From contig VLTN01000014.1 in the NCBI GenBank assembly GCA_008330645.1, forward strand, positions 186,001-250,000: 64,000 nt of DNA, given 5' to 3'. The notes beneath the pieces are model-generated. The model worked only from the letters and a program-made list of their open reading frames with translations, ran no database searches and was not told where the DNA came from. This document shows positions 8,756-18,430 of this stretch, one piece after another (the first letter of the stretch is position 1; each line of letters opens with the position of its first letter). The stretch is from Cafeteria roenbergensis (Eukaryota > Sar > Bigyra > Bicosoecida > Cafeteriaceae). The translations under genes were made by a program, and so were the position numbers.

Positions 8756-11700
8756 CTACGAGCGCTCGTCCCACCCATTCATCAGCGTTGCCTCTGGGAT
8801 CACCAGGCCGTTCGATTTGGCAAAATGGACCCAAGAGGCCCACCACGGGTCCACGGCCAGAGTTTCGGCGTCGCCCACCACCACCACGCCTCGCTTTCCT
8901 CGCGTGAGGGCCACGTTGAGCCTCCGAGCATCGCTGAGGAAACCGACGGTGCCCATGTTGTTGGACCGCACGGTGGAAATCACAACGAGCTCCTTCTCGC
9001 GGCCCTGGAACCCATCGACGGTCGACACCTCGATCGCCTCGTCCGCGGGCAGCCACGACGCCAGCTTCCCGCGAGCCGGCGCCTCTCTGGCGCGATGCGA
9101 CTGACCCGAGGACGCGGTAGGCAGGCCGGCTGCCCGCAGTGCCTCCACGATTGCGTCAACCTGGGCGCTGTACGTTGCGATCACGCCCACTCCGCCTGGA
9201 GACAACGCCGGCGCGGCGGCAGCCGCGTCCTCGATGGTCGTGTCTTGCCCGGGTGCAGCCGTCGCCGACGCCTCGGCTGCGGCGTGGACCCGCCCTAGTG
9301 CCCGCCCGGCAGCCGCACTGGCAGCGGCCTTGACCGCAGCAGAGTCCCAACCCACGTCTGCTGCCCCCCTGCCGTCTGCGCGCTGTTCCTGCCTCGGATA
9401 GTCGAAGCCGTGCCGGGGCATCCCCGACAACGAGGCGAGCGCCGCGCGCGTGGCTGCCTCCAGCGGGTCATCGTCCTCTGCGTCAACGGAGACTCCGCCC
9501 CCGAGCTGGTGGCTCGCAATCGCGGCCGCCTTCGTCTCTGGCTCGGAGCGAAGCATCTGGGGCTTGGCTCGCCTGCCGGCGCTGATCACAGCACGCACGA
9601 TGGAGGCAACGACGCTGGCTTCGGCCGGGTTGGCCTTGGACGACTCCCCGGAGCTGCGCTCGTTGCCAGCGGTCTCGCGCCGCTTCACGTCCACGAACGC
9701 AACGCCGGTACCGACGCTGCCTGCAGCCGAGGCAGCGCCGGCGGGCGCGTGGCTGGAGTCCCTGCCGCCCGCATCGCCGCGCTCGGCACCGTCTCGAGGC
9801 GGCAGCCGCGGCCACGGAAAGCCAGGCGGAGGCAGCGAGGTGAGCCACGACGAGCTCGACGCGTGCGTCGCAAGCTCTCCCTTATACACCACGGCTGCCG
9901 GCCAAGCCGCCACCTGCGCGCTCATCCGGAACTGCGTCCGGAGCATGGAGACATGGGGCGCAACTCGCTTGCCTGCCAGCCCCTCGGGCAGCGCCCACAC
10001 GGCTGTTGCGGGTGCCTCGCTGGCGGACCCCGCGCGGTCGGCGTGGCTCCGCTGCCACGCCTCGACCGTGCGCTCGAACACGGTGCGCCCCAGGCCCAGC
10101 TTTCCTGCCTCGTGCGACAGAATCGTGGGTGGGAGTTGCCGCTCATCGCCGATGAGCACGAGCTGACCATCCCGCTGCAGCGCCTGCCTGGGGCCAGGCG
10201 CATCCGGCCGCGCCGCGGACCCGTCCTCGCCTGCCTCAGCGTCGCTGCTCGCCGCTGCTGCCTGCGGCAGGCCGATGGCGTGCTGCGTCAGCCGCGAAAG
10301 CGCGATGCAAAGCTCCGCGTCGTTGGCCTGGCTGGCCTCGTCAACCACCACCAGGCCGAACGCCACGTCATCGAGGACGCGGCTGCCCGCCCCCGCACAC
10401 GTTGCGACCACCACGTCGGCCCGGCACAGCGCAGCCGCTGCCTCGCCCCGCTCCAGCGCGTCGGCCTCCCACGCTGCAGCGCGCGCCCTCTCCCGCCACT
10501 CCTGCTCCTCGGCGGCGGCTGCGCGCGCCGCCTTGGACGCCCCCGAGCCTCTCGCCTCGCCGCCTGCTGCCGCAGCAAGAGCGACCGCCCTTGAAGCCGC
10601 CTTCTCGGCGTGCTCCATGGCCTCAGCTGCCTCCGTTCGAAGCGCCCGGATCGGCTCCCAGGGCCCAGCCATTGACCCGAAACCGTCCTCGTCCCCGACA
10701 CAGACGCCTGCCCAGGCAGCCTCAGACTCGCCGCTGCCGGCTGGTGTCTCCCCGGCAACCTCAGCCATCGTCGACGTCACCGTCGTCGTCGTCGTCGTCG
10801 CATCCGTAGCCGCGGCAGCCGCGCCCTCCTCCAGCCCTGCCTGCCCTGCCTGGCTCTGCTGCTCACGACGGCGCTGCAATCCCTCCGCCTCCTCCTGCTC
10901 CGCTGCGAGCAGCGTCTCGAGGCAGTGGCCCCGGAGCGACTTGCGGACCCTGGCTGCGTTGCCAACGCGAAGCACTTTGAGCCCAGCCCTGACGAGTCCT
11001 TCCAGAAGCTGGTCCGCCGCCGTATTGCTGGCCGCCACGGCCAGGCAGCGGGGCCCCTCCGAGCCCAGCCGCGGCGATCTTGTCCAGTGCACCTGCTGCG
11101 CAGGAGTGGCGTCTGCGAGTCGCCCCTCCCGCAGAGCTCGCGTCACGGCGCCTGCCTCCCCCGGGCGCCCACCGGGCCCCCATGCCCGGCGCAGCCCGTC
11201 CAGTGCCACGTCATCGAACGTGGCCTCCTTGTCCACACTCGCCGCGGCGCCCGAGTCCCCGGCCAGCGCGCGCCGCTCCGCGCGTAAGACGCTGCTCAGC
11301 CCGTCAGCGACCGCCGCTGCCTCGGCGGCATCTCGGCGGGCGGCCCGCAGCCACGCAGCGATGAGAGCGGTTGCCGTCGCCGTCTTGCCAGTCCCAGGGG
11401 GTCCCTGCAGGGCTGTCACCCGGCCCATCAATGCGCCGGCGATGGCGGCGCGCTGCCACGCATCGAGCCCGCGCGTCTCCCGGAGGGCCGCCATCACGCC
11501 GGCGGCGCTCACCGGGAGCGGAGCCACGATCGGAGCGCCCCCCTGCGAGTCCCACGCAGAGCCGCGGGCTGGCGCCGACCCGCCGAGCGCCGCCCAGCCC
11601 GGTAGGCGGCGGCGATAGACGGAGGAATCGGTCCAGGCTGCGGCCGCTGAGGCAGCCGCGGCCCTGGTATGCCAGCCCGCCGTCGCCGCCTGCTGCAACC

Positions 11701-12556
11701 CGGCGACTGCCGACCGTGCAACGGACACCGCCGCTGCCGTGACGGCTGGCAGCGTGCGCCGAGGATCGCGCGCCCGGTGGTGGGCCTCGTGAAGTGGCAG
11801 AGCCACGCTTGCAGTGCTCTCTGGCGCCGCGCCCATGGCAGTCCGGGGAGCGAAGCGGGCGCGGCGGCGAGGCGCACCCCTGGAAGACGACGGCGCGCGA
11901 AGGCTGCTGGCGCCACCCCTGCGGCCGACGTCCATGCCGTCCTTGCCTCCGCGGGCCCTGTTGGCCGCCGCGCGATCGACCAAGAGGCTGTGCTCTACCA
12001 CGAAGGGAGTGATCCAGTCGGGAGCCTGCACATGCACGCTTCGCATGGAGTCGCTCCCCAGGAGCTGCTCCACTGCCTCTGCTGTCCTGGTGTGGGTGGC
12101 AGCCGGCGCGGCCTCGAAGACGGACCAGGCCCAGGCATCGTCTTGGCAGCGCCGGTCCAGCCACACGCCCGCATTCACGCCCCGCACGGACACCCGAAGC
12201 GCGCCAGGGTCGGCTTGCACGACCACGCCTTGAACGGTACCGTGGTCCGGGCCGAGGTGGTGAATCAGGGCCGCAGTCGGACCACGGCGACGCTCTTTGC
12301 CGCTCCTTCGGCGACCAACAACCCAAACAAGGTCGCCAACCCGCATCCCCATCCACGAAATGGGCTTGCAGGCCTTGAGCTCGAGGGTTTGGCTCGTCCC
12401 CACAGCCGCATCGCGAAGCAGGCTCGCGCGAAGGCCGGCGATTGAGTTCGACTGAGCCGCTCGGAGCTGTGCCAGCTGGTGCTCAGCCTGCGCCCCGGCA
12501 ACCAGACGGTCCCGGAGGGCGCCGATGAGCAGCTTCCACGTTTTTGCCGAGGCCAT
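8756..12556 (-). CDS. UPF1-like superfamily 1B helicase (IGHMBP2-related)
   Basis: One open frame of 1,266 aa, with the start chosen at MASAKTWKLLIGAL. The frame runs on upstream, but that would cross the divergent torsin promoter and coding exon. Superfamily 1B motifs appear in order: Walker A LQGPPGTGKTATA (about residue 382), motif II VVVDEASQA (about 735), motif III LVLIGDERQLPP, motif IV LRTQFRMS, then STVDGFQGREKELVVIS and RRLNVALTRGKRGVVVVGD (about 1215) for motifs V and VI. UPF1, IGHMBP2 and senataxin relatives unwind RNA or DNA 5'-3' in RNA surveillance, translation or transcription termination. The N terminus has a basic beta-barrel-like part (MRVGDLVWVVG). Large Ala/Glu-rich insertions lie between Walker A and motif II, and between motifs IV and V. 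I cannot assign it to a single UPF1-like subfamily. It shares a 141-bp divergent promoter region with the torsin-like gene. Confidence 0.88.
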   Translation of the reverse strand: MASAKTWKLLIGALRDRLVAGAQAEHQLAQLRAAQSNSIAGLRASLLRDAAVGTSQTLELKACKPISWMGMRVGDLVWVVGRRRSGKERRRGPTAALIHHLGPDHGTVQGVVVQADPGALRVSVRGVNAGVWLDRRCQDDAWAWSVFEAAPAATHTRTAEAVEQLLGSDSMRSVHVQAPDWITPFVVEHSLLVDRAAANRARGGKDGMDVGRRGGASSLRAPSSSRGAPRRRARFAPRTAMGAAPESTASVALPLHEAHHRARDPRRTLPAVTAAAVSVARSAVAGLQQAATAGWHTRAAAASAAAAWTDSSVYRRRLPGWAALGGSAPARGSAWDSQGGAPIVAPLPVSAAGVMAALRETRGLDAWQRAAIAGALMGRVTALQGPPGTGKTATATALIAAWLRAARRDAAEAAAVADGLSSVLRAERRALAGDSGAAASVDKEATFDDVALDGLRRAWGPGGRPGEAGAVTRALREGRLADATPAQQVHWTRSPRLGSEGPRCLAVAASNTAADQLLEGLVRAGLKVLRVGNAARVRKSLRGHCLETLLAAEQEEAEGLQRRREQQSQAGQAGLEEGAAAAATDATTTTTTVTSTMAEVAGETPAGSGESEAAWAGVCVGDEDGFGSMAGPWEPIRALRTEAAEAMEHAEKAASRAVALAAAAGGEARGSGASKAARAAAAEEQEWRERARAAAWEADALERGEAAAALCRADVVVATCAGAGSRVLDDVAFGLVVVDEASQANDAELCIALSRLTQHAIGLPQAAAASSDAEAGEDGSAARPDAPGPRQALQRDGQLVLIGDERQLPPTILSHEAGKLGLGRTVFERTVEAWQRSHADRAGSASEAPATAVWALPEGLAGKRVAPHVSMLRTQFRMSAQVAAWPAAVVYKGELATHASSSSWLTSLPPPGFPWPRLPPRDGAERGDAGGRDSSHAPAGAASAAGSVGTGVAFVDVKRRETAGNERSSGESSKANPAEASVVASIVRAVISAGRRAKPQMLRSEPETKAAAIASHQLGGGVSVDAEDDDPLEAATRAALASLSGMPRHGFDYPRQEQRADGRGAADVGWDSAAVKAAASAAAGRALGRVHAAAEASATAAPGQDTTIEDAAAAAPALSPGGVGVIATYSAQVDAIVEALRAAGLPTASSGQSHRAREAPARGKLASWLPADEAIEVSTVDGFQGREKELVVISTVRSNNMGTVGFLSDARRLNVALTRGKRGVVVVGDAETLAVDPWWASWVHFAKSNGLVIPEATLMNGWDERS

Positions 12557-12697
12557 GCGGCCCCAAACACACCCTGCCGCGCGGTGCCGAGCCGCAAAGA
12601 CTGCCCGCAGAGTGATATTACGCTGTGTGAGAATATCATCTCGCTGGGCGCGCGCAGCGTCCGGCAGGAGTCGCCACCGCTGCGACGAACGCCGGCA
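12557..12697. promoter_or_regulatory. Divergent promoter region, helicase/torsin, with inverted repeat
   Basis: Only 141 bp separate the two start codons, so both promoters must share it, or overlap a coding region. It holds a perfect 7-bp inverted repeat, TGATATT at 12613-12619 and AATATCA at 12632-12638, with a 12-nt spacer. This is the only AT-rich patch in a strongly GC-rich surround. Its role as a binding site is inference. Confidence 0.5.
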
Positions 12698-12970
12698 ATG
12701 GCACGCCCCGGAGGTGCGGCCAGGCGGTTCGTTGTCGTAGCCGTCGTTGCGCTGGCTGTCGTGCTGCCAGGCGCAAGCGCGTACTTCAGGGAACGGTTTT
12801 GGCATCAAGTTCGCAAGCTGACTGGGTCGGCCTGCCCTTGGCGAAAGGACGCTGGCCAGGAGTTGCACCGCCTGCTGAACAACAGGATCGGAGGGCAAAT
12901 CGGTGCCGTGGAGCAGCTCGTGGACGCCGTGGAGCGGTGGACCGTGTCGTGAGGCAGTGCGAGCAGCGAC

Positions 12971-13007
<37 letters not shown>

Positions 13008-15010
13008 AGCGCCCCCGACCGCCTCGCGAATGCCAACACGATCGCCTTCTCTCTGGTGTTTTGCCGCGCTCCCTTGTCGCAGAGTGCAATCTGCAGGGTC
13101 CGGCGGCAGGCCCGCGGGCGGCCCCATGGTCCTGTTTCTGTCCGGAGTGACTGGCTCCGGAAAGACCACGGCCGCAGGGCTCGTGGCCCGCTCGCTGCTC
13201 GAGGCAAGCGTCCCCCCGCAGCACCGATCGGACCCCCTCGTTCCCGAGGGGCTGCTACAGCTGAAGTGAGCCGGCTGGGCGCCTTCCTGCGCCCGCCGAT
13301 GCACGACGGCCAAGGAGGGTCTTCGACCGGACGCCCTCGGGCAGCCACACTCCCTGCCTGCCGCTGCGTCGCCCGGCTTGCGAGCGCCCGCTGCCGGCGG
13401 TTGTGGCCTGCCCGCCCACACGCGTTCCCTGCCGCCGCGCCGGCCCCGCTGTGCCCCCCGTCCCTCCGCAGTGGCGAGGTGTTCACCGAGGCAGGGGGCG
13501 GCACGCCAGAGTCCCTCAGGCAGCAGGTGGCGGCTCTTGCGGCCCGGTGCAGCGGTAGGGGCGTCGTTGTGTTCGACGAGTTCCAAAAGGCTGATCCATC
13601 CGCAGTCAGTGGTGAGTCACCCGCCCACGCCACCGCCCCGCCTCGTGCGCGCCGCCCATCCCGCGCGCAGTGGCCGCCTCCAGCCTGAGGGAGGGAGCAT
13701 CACATCAGCAACTCAGCGAGCCCTCCCCCCCCCCTCCTTCCCCCCCTACGCTTCTGCCGCAGCCGTCCTTGAACTCATCAACGGCACCCCGCCCGCCGCC
13801 GCAAGCCCCGAGGCCGCACCCGGCTCGGAGCCCGCTCCCGTCTCAGCCGCCACAGCCGAGGCTGCACCCGGCTCGGAGCCCGCTCCCGTCTCAGCCGCCA
13901 CAGCCGAGGCCGAGACTGCCCCCGCGGCTGGCGCTCCGTCGCCCCCCGCCTCCGCGCCAGCCTCCACCGACGTGCGGGGCCTCGTGTTCCTCTTCCTGGT
14001 GGATCTGCTGAGCGAGGACGCTAACCGGATCATCACGCAGGCCGCGGCCAAGGAGCCGACGATCGAGCAACACCTCTTCACCGTGGAGGTGGACGGCAAC
14101 ACCATCCCACGGGGTGTGGGGGTCCGGGAGGCAACTGCCCGCCGCGTGGAGCGCGAGATCGCCGGCGGCATTCAGCGGGAGCTTGAGGGGCGTTGGCCAA
14201 GCTTCAGCGTGAGTCGGACCCGCCGCGCACAGGCCGCCGTTTGAGGACCAGCCAGCCCCCCCCCTCGCCCCCCCTCCGGGACCGTTGTTGCCCCTCTTTC
14301 ACCCAAGCGCCGCCGCCGCGTCTGGACGCGAGCAAGGCGGTTGCTCCCAGGAAGCCCTCCCCCTGCCGCCGCTGCTCGCGGCGCCGCCCAACACCGCAAG
14401 CGCCGCCTTCCCGAGCCACCCCGCAGCGACGCTCCCCCCCCCTCCTGTCGCCCCTGCAACGCAGCTTGGCTCTGCCATGCGGCACACCGTTTCGTTCCTT
14501 CCCTTCACCGAGGAGGCCACGGAGAGGGTGGTTGCCATCCACCTCCGAGCCGCCGTCGCGCTGCTCGAGTCCCTCCCCGAAGGGTCCGGGTTGCACAGGG
14601 TAGAGCCGAGCAAGGAGCTGCTGGCCATGTTCTCGAGCAGCACCTTCGTGAGCTACACCGGCCGGAGAACTAGGGGACAGGACGGCTCGGTGGTGGTGGT
14701 GATGCTGGCGGAGGACGGCGCGCGGCAGGTGTCCGAGCACCGCGACGCGCCGATTCGCCGGCTCGTCCGGGAGCTTCGCGGGCTGGCAGAGCGGCGCCAG
14801 GCGTTTTGGGACAAGCAGCAGGAGTACTTGCAGGACCCGGCGCAACGGCGGCTCGCGCAAGCGAGTGCCAAGTCGTCAGTGGTTGCGCGCGTGACGCCTC
14901 ACGGCACGCTGCACAACGCCATCCGAATCGTGCTGGTGCGGGGTGGCATCGTGGACGCCGAATTGGACGTGCAACTGGACCAGCCAGAGGCTGAGGGGCA
15001 GGCACCGTGA
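12698..15010 (+). CDS. Torsin-like AAA+ ATPase of the secretory pathway
   Basis: Five exons: 12698-12948, 13110-13265, 13472-13611, 13763-14208 and 14465-15010; 512 aa, all phases matching. A signal peptide (ARRFVVVAVVALAVVLPGASA) points to the ER or nuclear envelope lumen. Residues about 50-80 match the torsin entry segment (CPW...LHRLLNNRIGGQIGAVEQLVDAVE). Walker A is GVTGSGKT (96-103) and Walker B VVVFDEFQKADPSAV (167-181). Then come LVFLFLVDLLSEDANRI at the sensor-1 position and VSFLPF, like the torsin VPFLPL. Torsins are Clp-clade AAA+ ATPases that remodel membranes and need a partner activator. Oddities: Thr where animal torsins have Asn after the Walker Lys, Asp in place of the sensor-1 Asn, no Cys in the C-terminal GCK position, and an Ala/Pro-rich insert of roughly 60 residues. 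A Clp-type relative outside torsin proper is the alternative. Confidence 0.75.
12974..13006 (+). repeat. (CTG)11 trinucleotide repeat in torsin intron 1
   Basis: Eleven CTG units lie within intron 1 of the torsin-like gene. They do not belong to any exon in the model given here. Confidence 0.85.
13810..13905 (+). repeat. 48-bp coding duplication in the torsin-like gene
   Basis: Two adjacent 48-bp copies (13810-13857 and 13858-13905) differ at one base and encode EAAPGSEPAPVSAATA twice. They form part of the Ala/Pro-rich insert between Walker B and the sensor-1 strand, and reading phase is kept. Confidence 0.92.
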
Positions 15011-15374
15011 TTGAGCCCTCTCCGTGTGCGGGTCCGCTGGTGGACGCTAGGCAGTTGGCCGACCGTTGCCCAACGTTGTGTCTGCGTGCGTGTGCGCGTG
15101 TGCGTGTGTTTTCGTATCTGCGTCGGTGTGGGCCTGCTCTGTTGCGCGTCGGCGGTTCAAGCACGGGCGGGGCAGTGGACGACCGGCATCCACCCTACCA
15201 TGCGAACCGCTCCGGCGCCAATGCATTCGCGCGTGTGCTCGCCCCGCCGCGTCGAATGGCAAGTGCATTCCCGGCAAGACTCTCACGCAGATACGCTCGG
15301 CGGAAGGCTCGCAATACGCGGCCACTCGGCGCCCAAGCCCTGGTCACAACAACGTCGCCTTGGCGACGCCAGCC
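15011..15374. other. Convergent 3' spacer, torsin/Cache
   Basis: This spacer lies between two stop codons facing each other. It contains a GT/GC-rich alternating stretch at about 15078-15115 (purine-pyrimidine alternation) and no supported gene. Confidence 0.5.
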
Positions 15375-18090
15375 TCAAGCCGGAGACGCGCCCCCCGGCG
15401 CAGCGGGGCTCGCCGGAACAGCGCTGGCCACCCCGTCCCCCTCACTTGCCGCTCGGCTGGGAGGCGCCACGGCAGCAGACAACCGAGCGCGCACCTCGGC
15501 AGAGCTGCCTGTCCGTCCCGGCGGCGGGCTCTGTGCCCTCGATGACTTGGTGCCAAGCGACCTTGCCGAGCGAGAGCCCCACGGCAAGGCGTCGCCCGAG
15601 GCAGCCGAGACTGATAACTGCTCGCGGTGGCCCGGCGACCCAGGCTCTTTGTCCGGCACCGGCGTGACCACCACGTCCAACCCCGGGTCGCCAAAGGGGA
15701 TGCCCGCGTTCCGCATCGCCTGCTGCCAATCCAGCTCCCACCCCAGCTTCTTCTCAGGCCCGGTCTGGGAGGACTGGGGAGTCCCTGCCAGGGCCTGCTC
15801 CTCCCCCGTGAAGAAGGGGTTCGTCTCCGGCAGCTCGTGCTCGCCCCCCGACCGGGCAGCGAACTGGTTGGAACCCAGGAGCATGGCCTTGAAAGCGCAC
15901 ACGAACTCCTCAATCTCGGTTGCCACCTTGCCCCGGGGCTCGTCTGGAAGGCTCGCGATGGCCTTGGCCAAGCGGCCAACGTCTGCGCTCGACTGGCCTC
16001 GCATTCCGGTGGTGGACGCGGCGGCTGCGGTTGCGGCGGCGATGCCCTCCGACACCGCCACGAGCCGCTTCAGCGGGTGGGTGGCCTGCCAGGCAAAGCG
16101 AACGACGATGAAGCCCGTAATCAGCCCCGCCGCGGCCATGATCGCGATGCCGTACCCGACGATGTTGCCAATGGCAGAGCGCTGCTGCAGCACCATCAGC
16201 GCGAACGGCTCCATCGCTGTGCGCTCCTCCACCGCCACCAGAACGACGTACCGCGGGGATCCCTTCCCGGTGTTCTCCTCGCCCTCCTCGAGGTGGTCGC
16301 CGGCGGCTGGCGGGAACACGAAGTCCCTTGCGATGAAGTAGGACTTGCGGTCAGACGCTTCGTGGCGGAAGCCCCCGCCGTCAATGACCACGGCTGGGTC
16401 GCTGATGCGACGCCAGAGGGCCTCGTCCAAGAACGGAAGCAGCTCCCAAGCGAGGGGCGGAGACTCCTCCAGCGCCGCAATGTCTCCGCTGGCGTAGGCT
16501 GCCGCCGCGCTCTCGTCGCCGTCGAAGAGCGGGCTTGCCACCACGAAGCCGTTGGCCGCGATGACGTGGGCAGAGTTCCGGCTGCGAGGGCCGACGAAAA
16601 CGGGCGCAGCAGGGGCGGTTGCGGGGGCAGCGGCAGCTACGTTGGCAGTGGCGCGAGCGGTGGCGGCACAGGCTCTGTCGTGCGCTGTGGCAGAGACGGC
16701 GGGAGGCCGGGCAGAGATCTAGCAGGCGGGCGCGACGGCAGCGGCGAGCTCTGGACTGCGGGGCAACGCGCTGGCCGCGGCGCGCTGCCGGGCACTCTGG
16801 CCAAGGCTCACTCTGCAACGGAGACGAGGCGGGCGCGCTGCTGCAGCTGCTTGATGGTGACGTCAACGCCGACAACCCCGATAATTGGCCCAACAGTTCC
16901 GTTGAAGGCGAAGCTGCGCACTGGGGTGGCCATGGTGATCATCCACCCGAGCCCAGTCACGTCGATGTACGGCGAAGTGTGCACTGTGGTGCCTGCCTTC
17001 TCGGCGCTGATGTACCACGGTCTCTGCCTTGCGTCGATGATGTCACCGAGGGCGGTTGCGTTGATCCCGGGGGTAATGCGGAGGAATCCACCGGCCCGAA
17101 GGGCGGTGTAGACTTGCGCCACGGCTGGTGACTGCCTCAGGATGGTGGGCAGGAATAAGTCAATCGTCGACGTTTGCTGCTGCACGAACACCGCATCCGG
17201 CCCGACGGTGTAGTTCTTGTGAAACGAGTGCACAGAGAGGTCGCCCTCCCGGACCAGCACGCCCGTGCGGGGGTGCCTCACGAGGCGAGCTTGGTCGTAC
17301 ATTGGGTCATCGGCGAGGGGAGCCAGGGGAAAGTTCGCGTCGTCCGCGGCCGGGTCTCTGACAAGGCTGTCGTTGTTCCCGAGCGCTTGCTCCGTGTGTG
17401 CGGCAATGAACCGACCAACGTCGCGCTCTGCGGGCGCCAGGGACACGGAGCCAAACGAGGCGACCATCGCAGGAGGAGGCCGTGCGCGCGGGCAGGCCGG
17501 TGCGCCCAGAGCAGGCAAAGCGGAGGGCGCTTGCGCTCGTGTCGGCTCCAAATCGGCGACCCGGCCGTGTGCACCCGCTGCGACGGCGCAGCCCAAGCTC
17601 ACCCACGCCATTTAGCTGCGTGGCAACATAGCGCTCCAGTTCCAGCGCGGCGCTGCCCGCGTGGCGCTGCAGCTGCTGGCGGAACGCCTCCAGCATCACG
17701 TCGGCAATTGCGTCTCCGAAGCTCATTACGCCCACTGCAGGCACCAAGAGGGGCACAGGTTCCGGGCGCTCAGCTCCGAACCGCGCATCCGCCACGCGGC
17801 CCTCGCCCTCGCCCCCCCGCTTCCCCCGCGAGCACGCCCAGCGTGGAGCTCGGAGGAGTCGCGCAGGCCTGAGAGACAGGCCATCGGCACCCGCCCCCCA
17901 GCGCCCGAGCAGCCAACGTGCGCGAGGACCAAGCGGTGCGGCGCCTGCGCTGGCTCCTCTCACCGATCACCAGCAAGAGCATCAGGACGAACACCCCCAG
18001 CGCAACGGCGCCGATGCGGGACAGCATGTAGCTGGCCACGGTGGGCAGAGAGCGAACCGACTGTAACTGGCCGGAAAGCCCTGACGGCAT
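15375..18090 (-). CDS. Two-TM Cache-domain sensor with HAMP-like linker
   Basis: Four exons: 18090-17964, 17734-17603, 17427-16812 and 16581-15375; phases 1, 1, 2 match and give 693 aa. The ATG at 18090 precedes a transmembrane helix (about residues 25-43, IGAVALGVFVLMLLL). An extracytoplasmic region of about 375 residues follows and contains the Cache signature RQRPWYISA (about 216-224), SPYIDVTGLGWMITMATPV and IGVVGVDVTI. A second helix (about 424-450) is followed by HPLKRLVAVSEGIAAA, resembling the first HAMP helix. Cache domains bind small ligands such as amino acids in bacterial chemoreceptors and in calcium-channel alpha-2-delta subunits. The cytoplasmic tail of about 200 residues is Ser/Pro/Ala-rich with no kinase, cyclase or other output domain in this model. 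A further 3' exon cannot be ruled out. Confidence 0.75.
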
Positions 18091-18430
18091 GGCTCCAGGC
18101 CAGCGGAGTCCAACCGAAGCCAAAGAGGCAGGCCCGGCTGGCCTCGCTGCTGCCGCGGATGGCGCAGGCTTCGGCGCTGTGCGCCTCCCCGCGCAGGAAC
18201 AAATTGTGCTCGGCGGGCCTTTTGCGCCTGAGTCGCGGGCAGAGTTGCGGGCTTATGCCCTACTCAAAGCCGCGCGCAACCACGGGCAGAGCCAGCGCCG
18301 GCCTTCCCGCACGTCGGCCGCGGCGCCCTTTGCGCGGGCGCAGGCGCGCGCCCCACTGCGCCAATCAGCCTGCCTTCGGGGGCCTGCTGCTGCGAGCCCA
18401 CAGATCCAACGACCAGGCTTGACTCTGGCC
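18091..18430. promoter_or_regulatory. Divergent promoter region, Cache/TrmH, with CCAAT box
   Basis: This 340-bp gap lies between opposing ATGs. A CCAATCA box lies at 18361-18367, about 65 bp upstream of the methyltransferase ATG. A GC-rich 13-mer, CTTTGCGCGGGCG, lies at 18328-18340 and recurs in the glycanase/E2F divergent gap. Functional meaning is inferred. Confidence 0.4.
18361..18367 (+). promoter_or_regulatory. CCAAT box candidate
   Basis: The sequence CCAATCA matches the NF-Y consensus core and lies 64 bases before the methyltransferase start codon, a usual distance for this element. The call rests on sequence match and position only. Confidence 0.4.

Noticed and set aside
12557-13633. 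Upstream extension of the helicase frame
   Set aside because: It would overlap the first torsin-like exons and contains an antisense reading of the CTG repeat. The first conserved-looking segment begins at the ATG at 12556.
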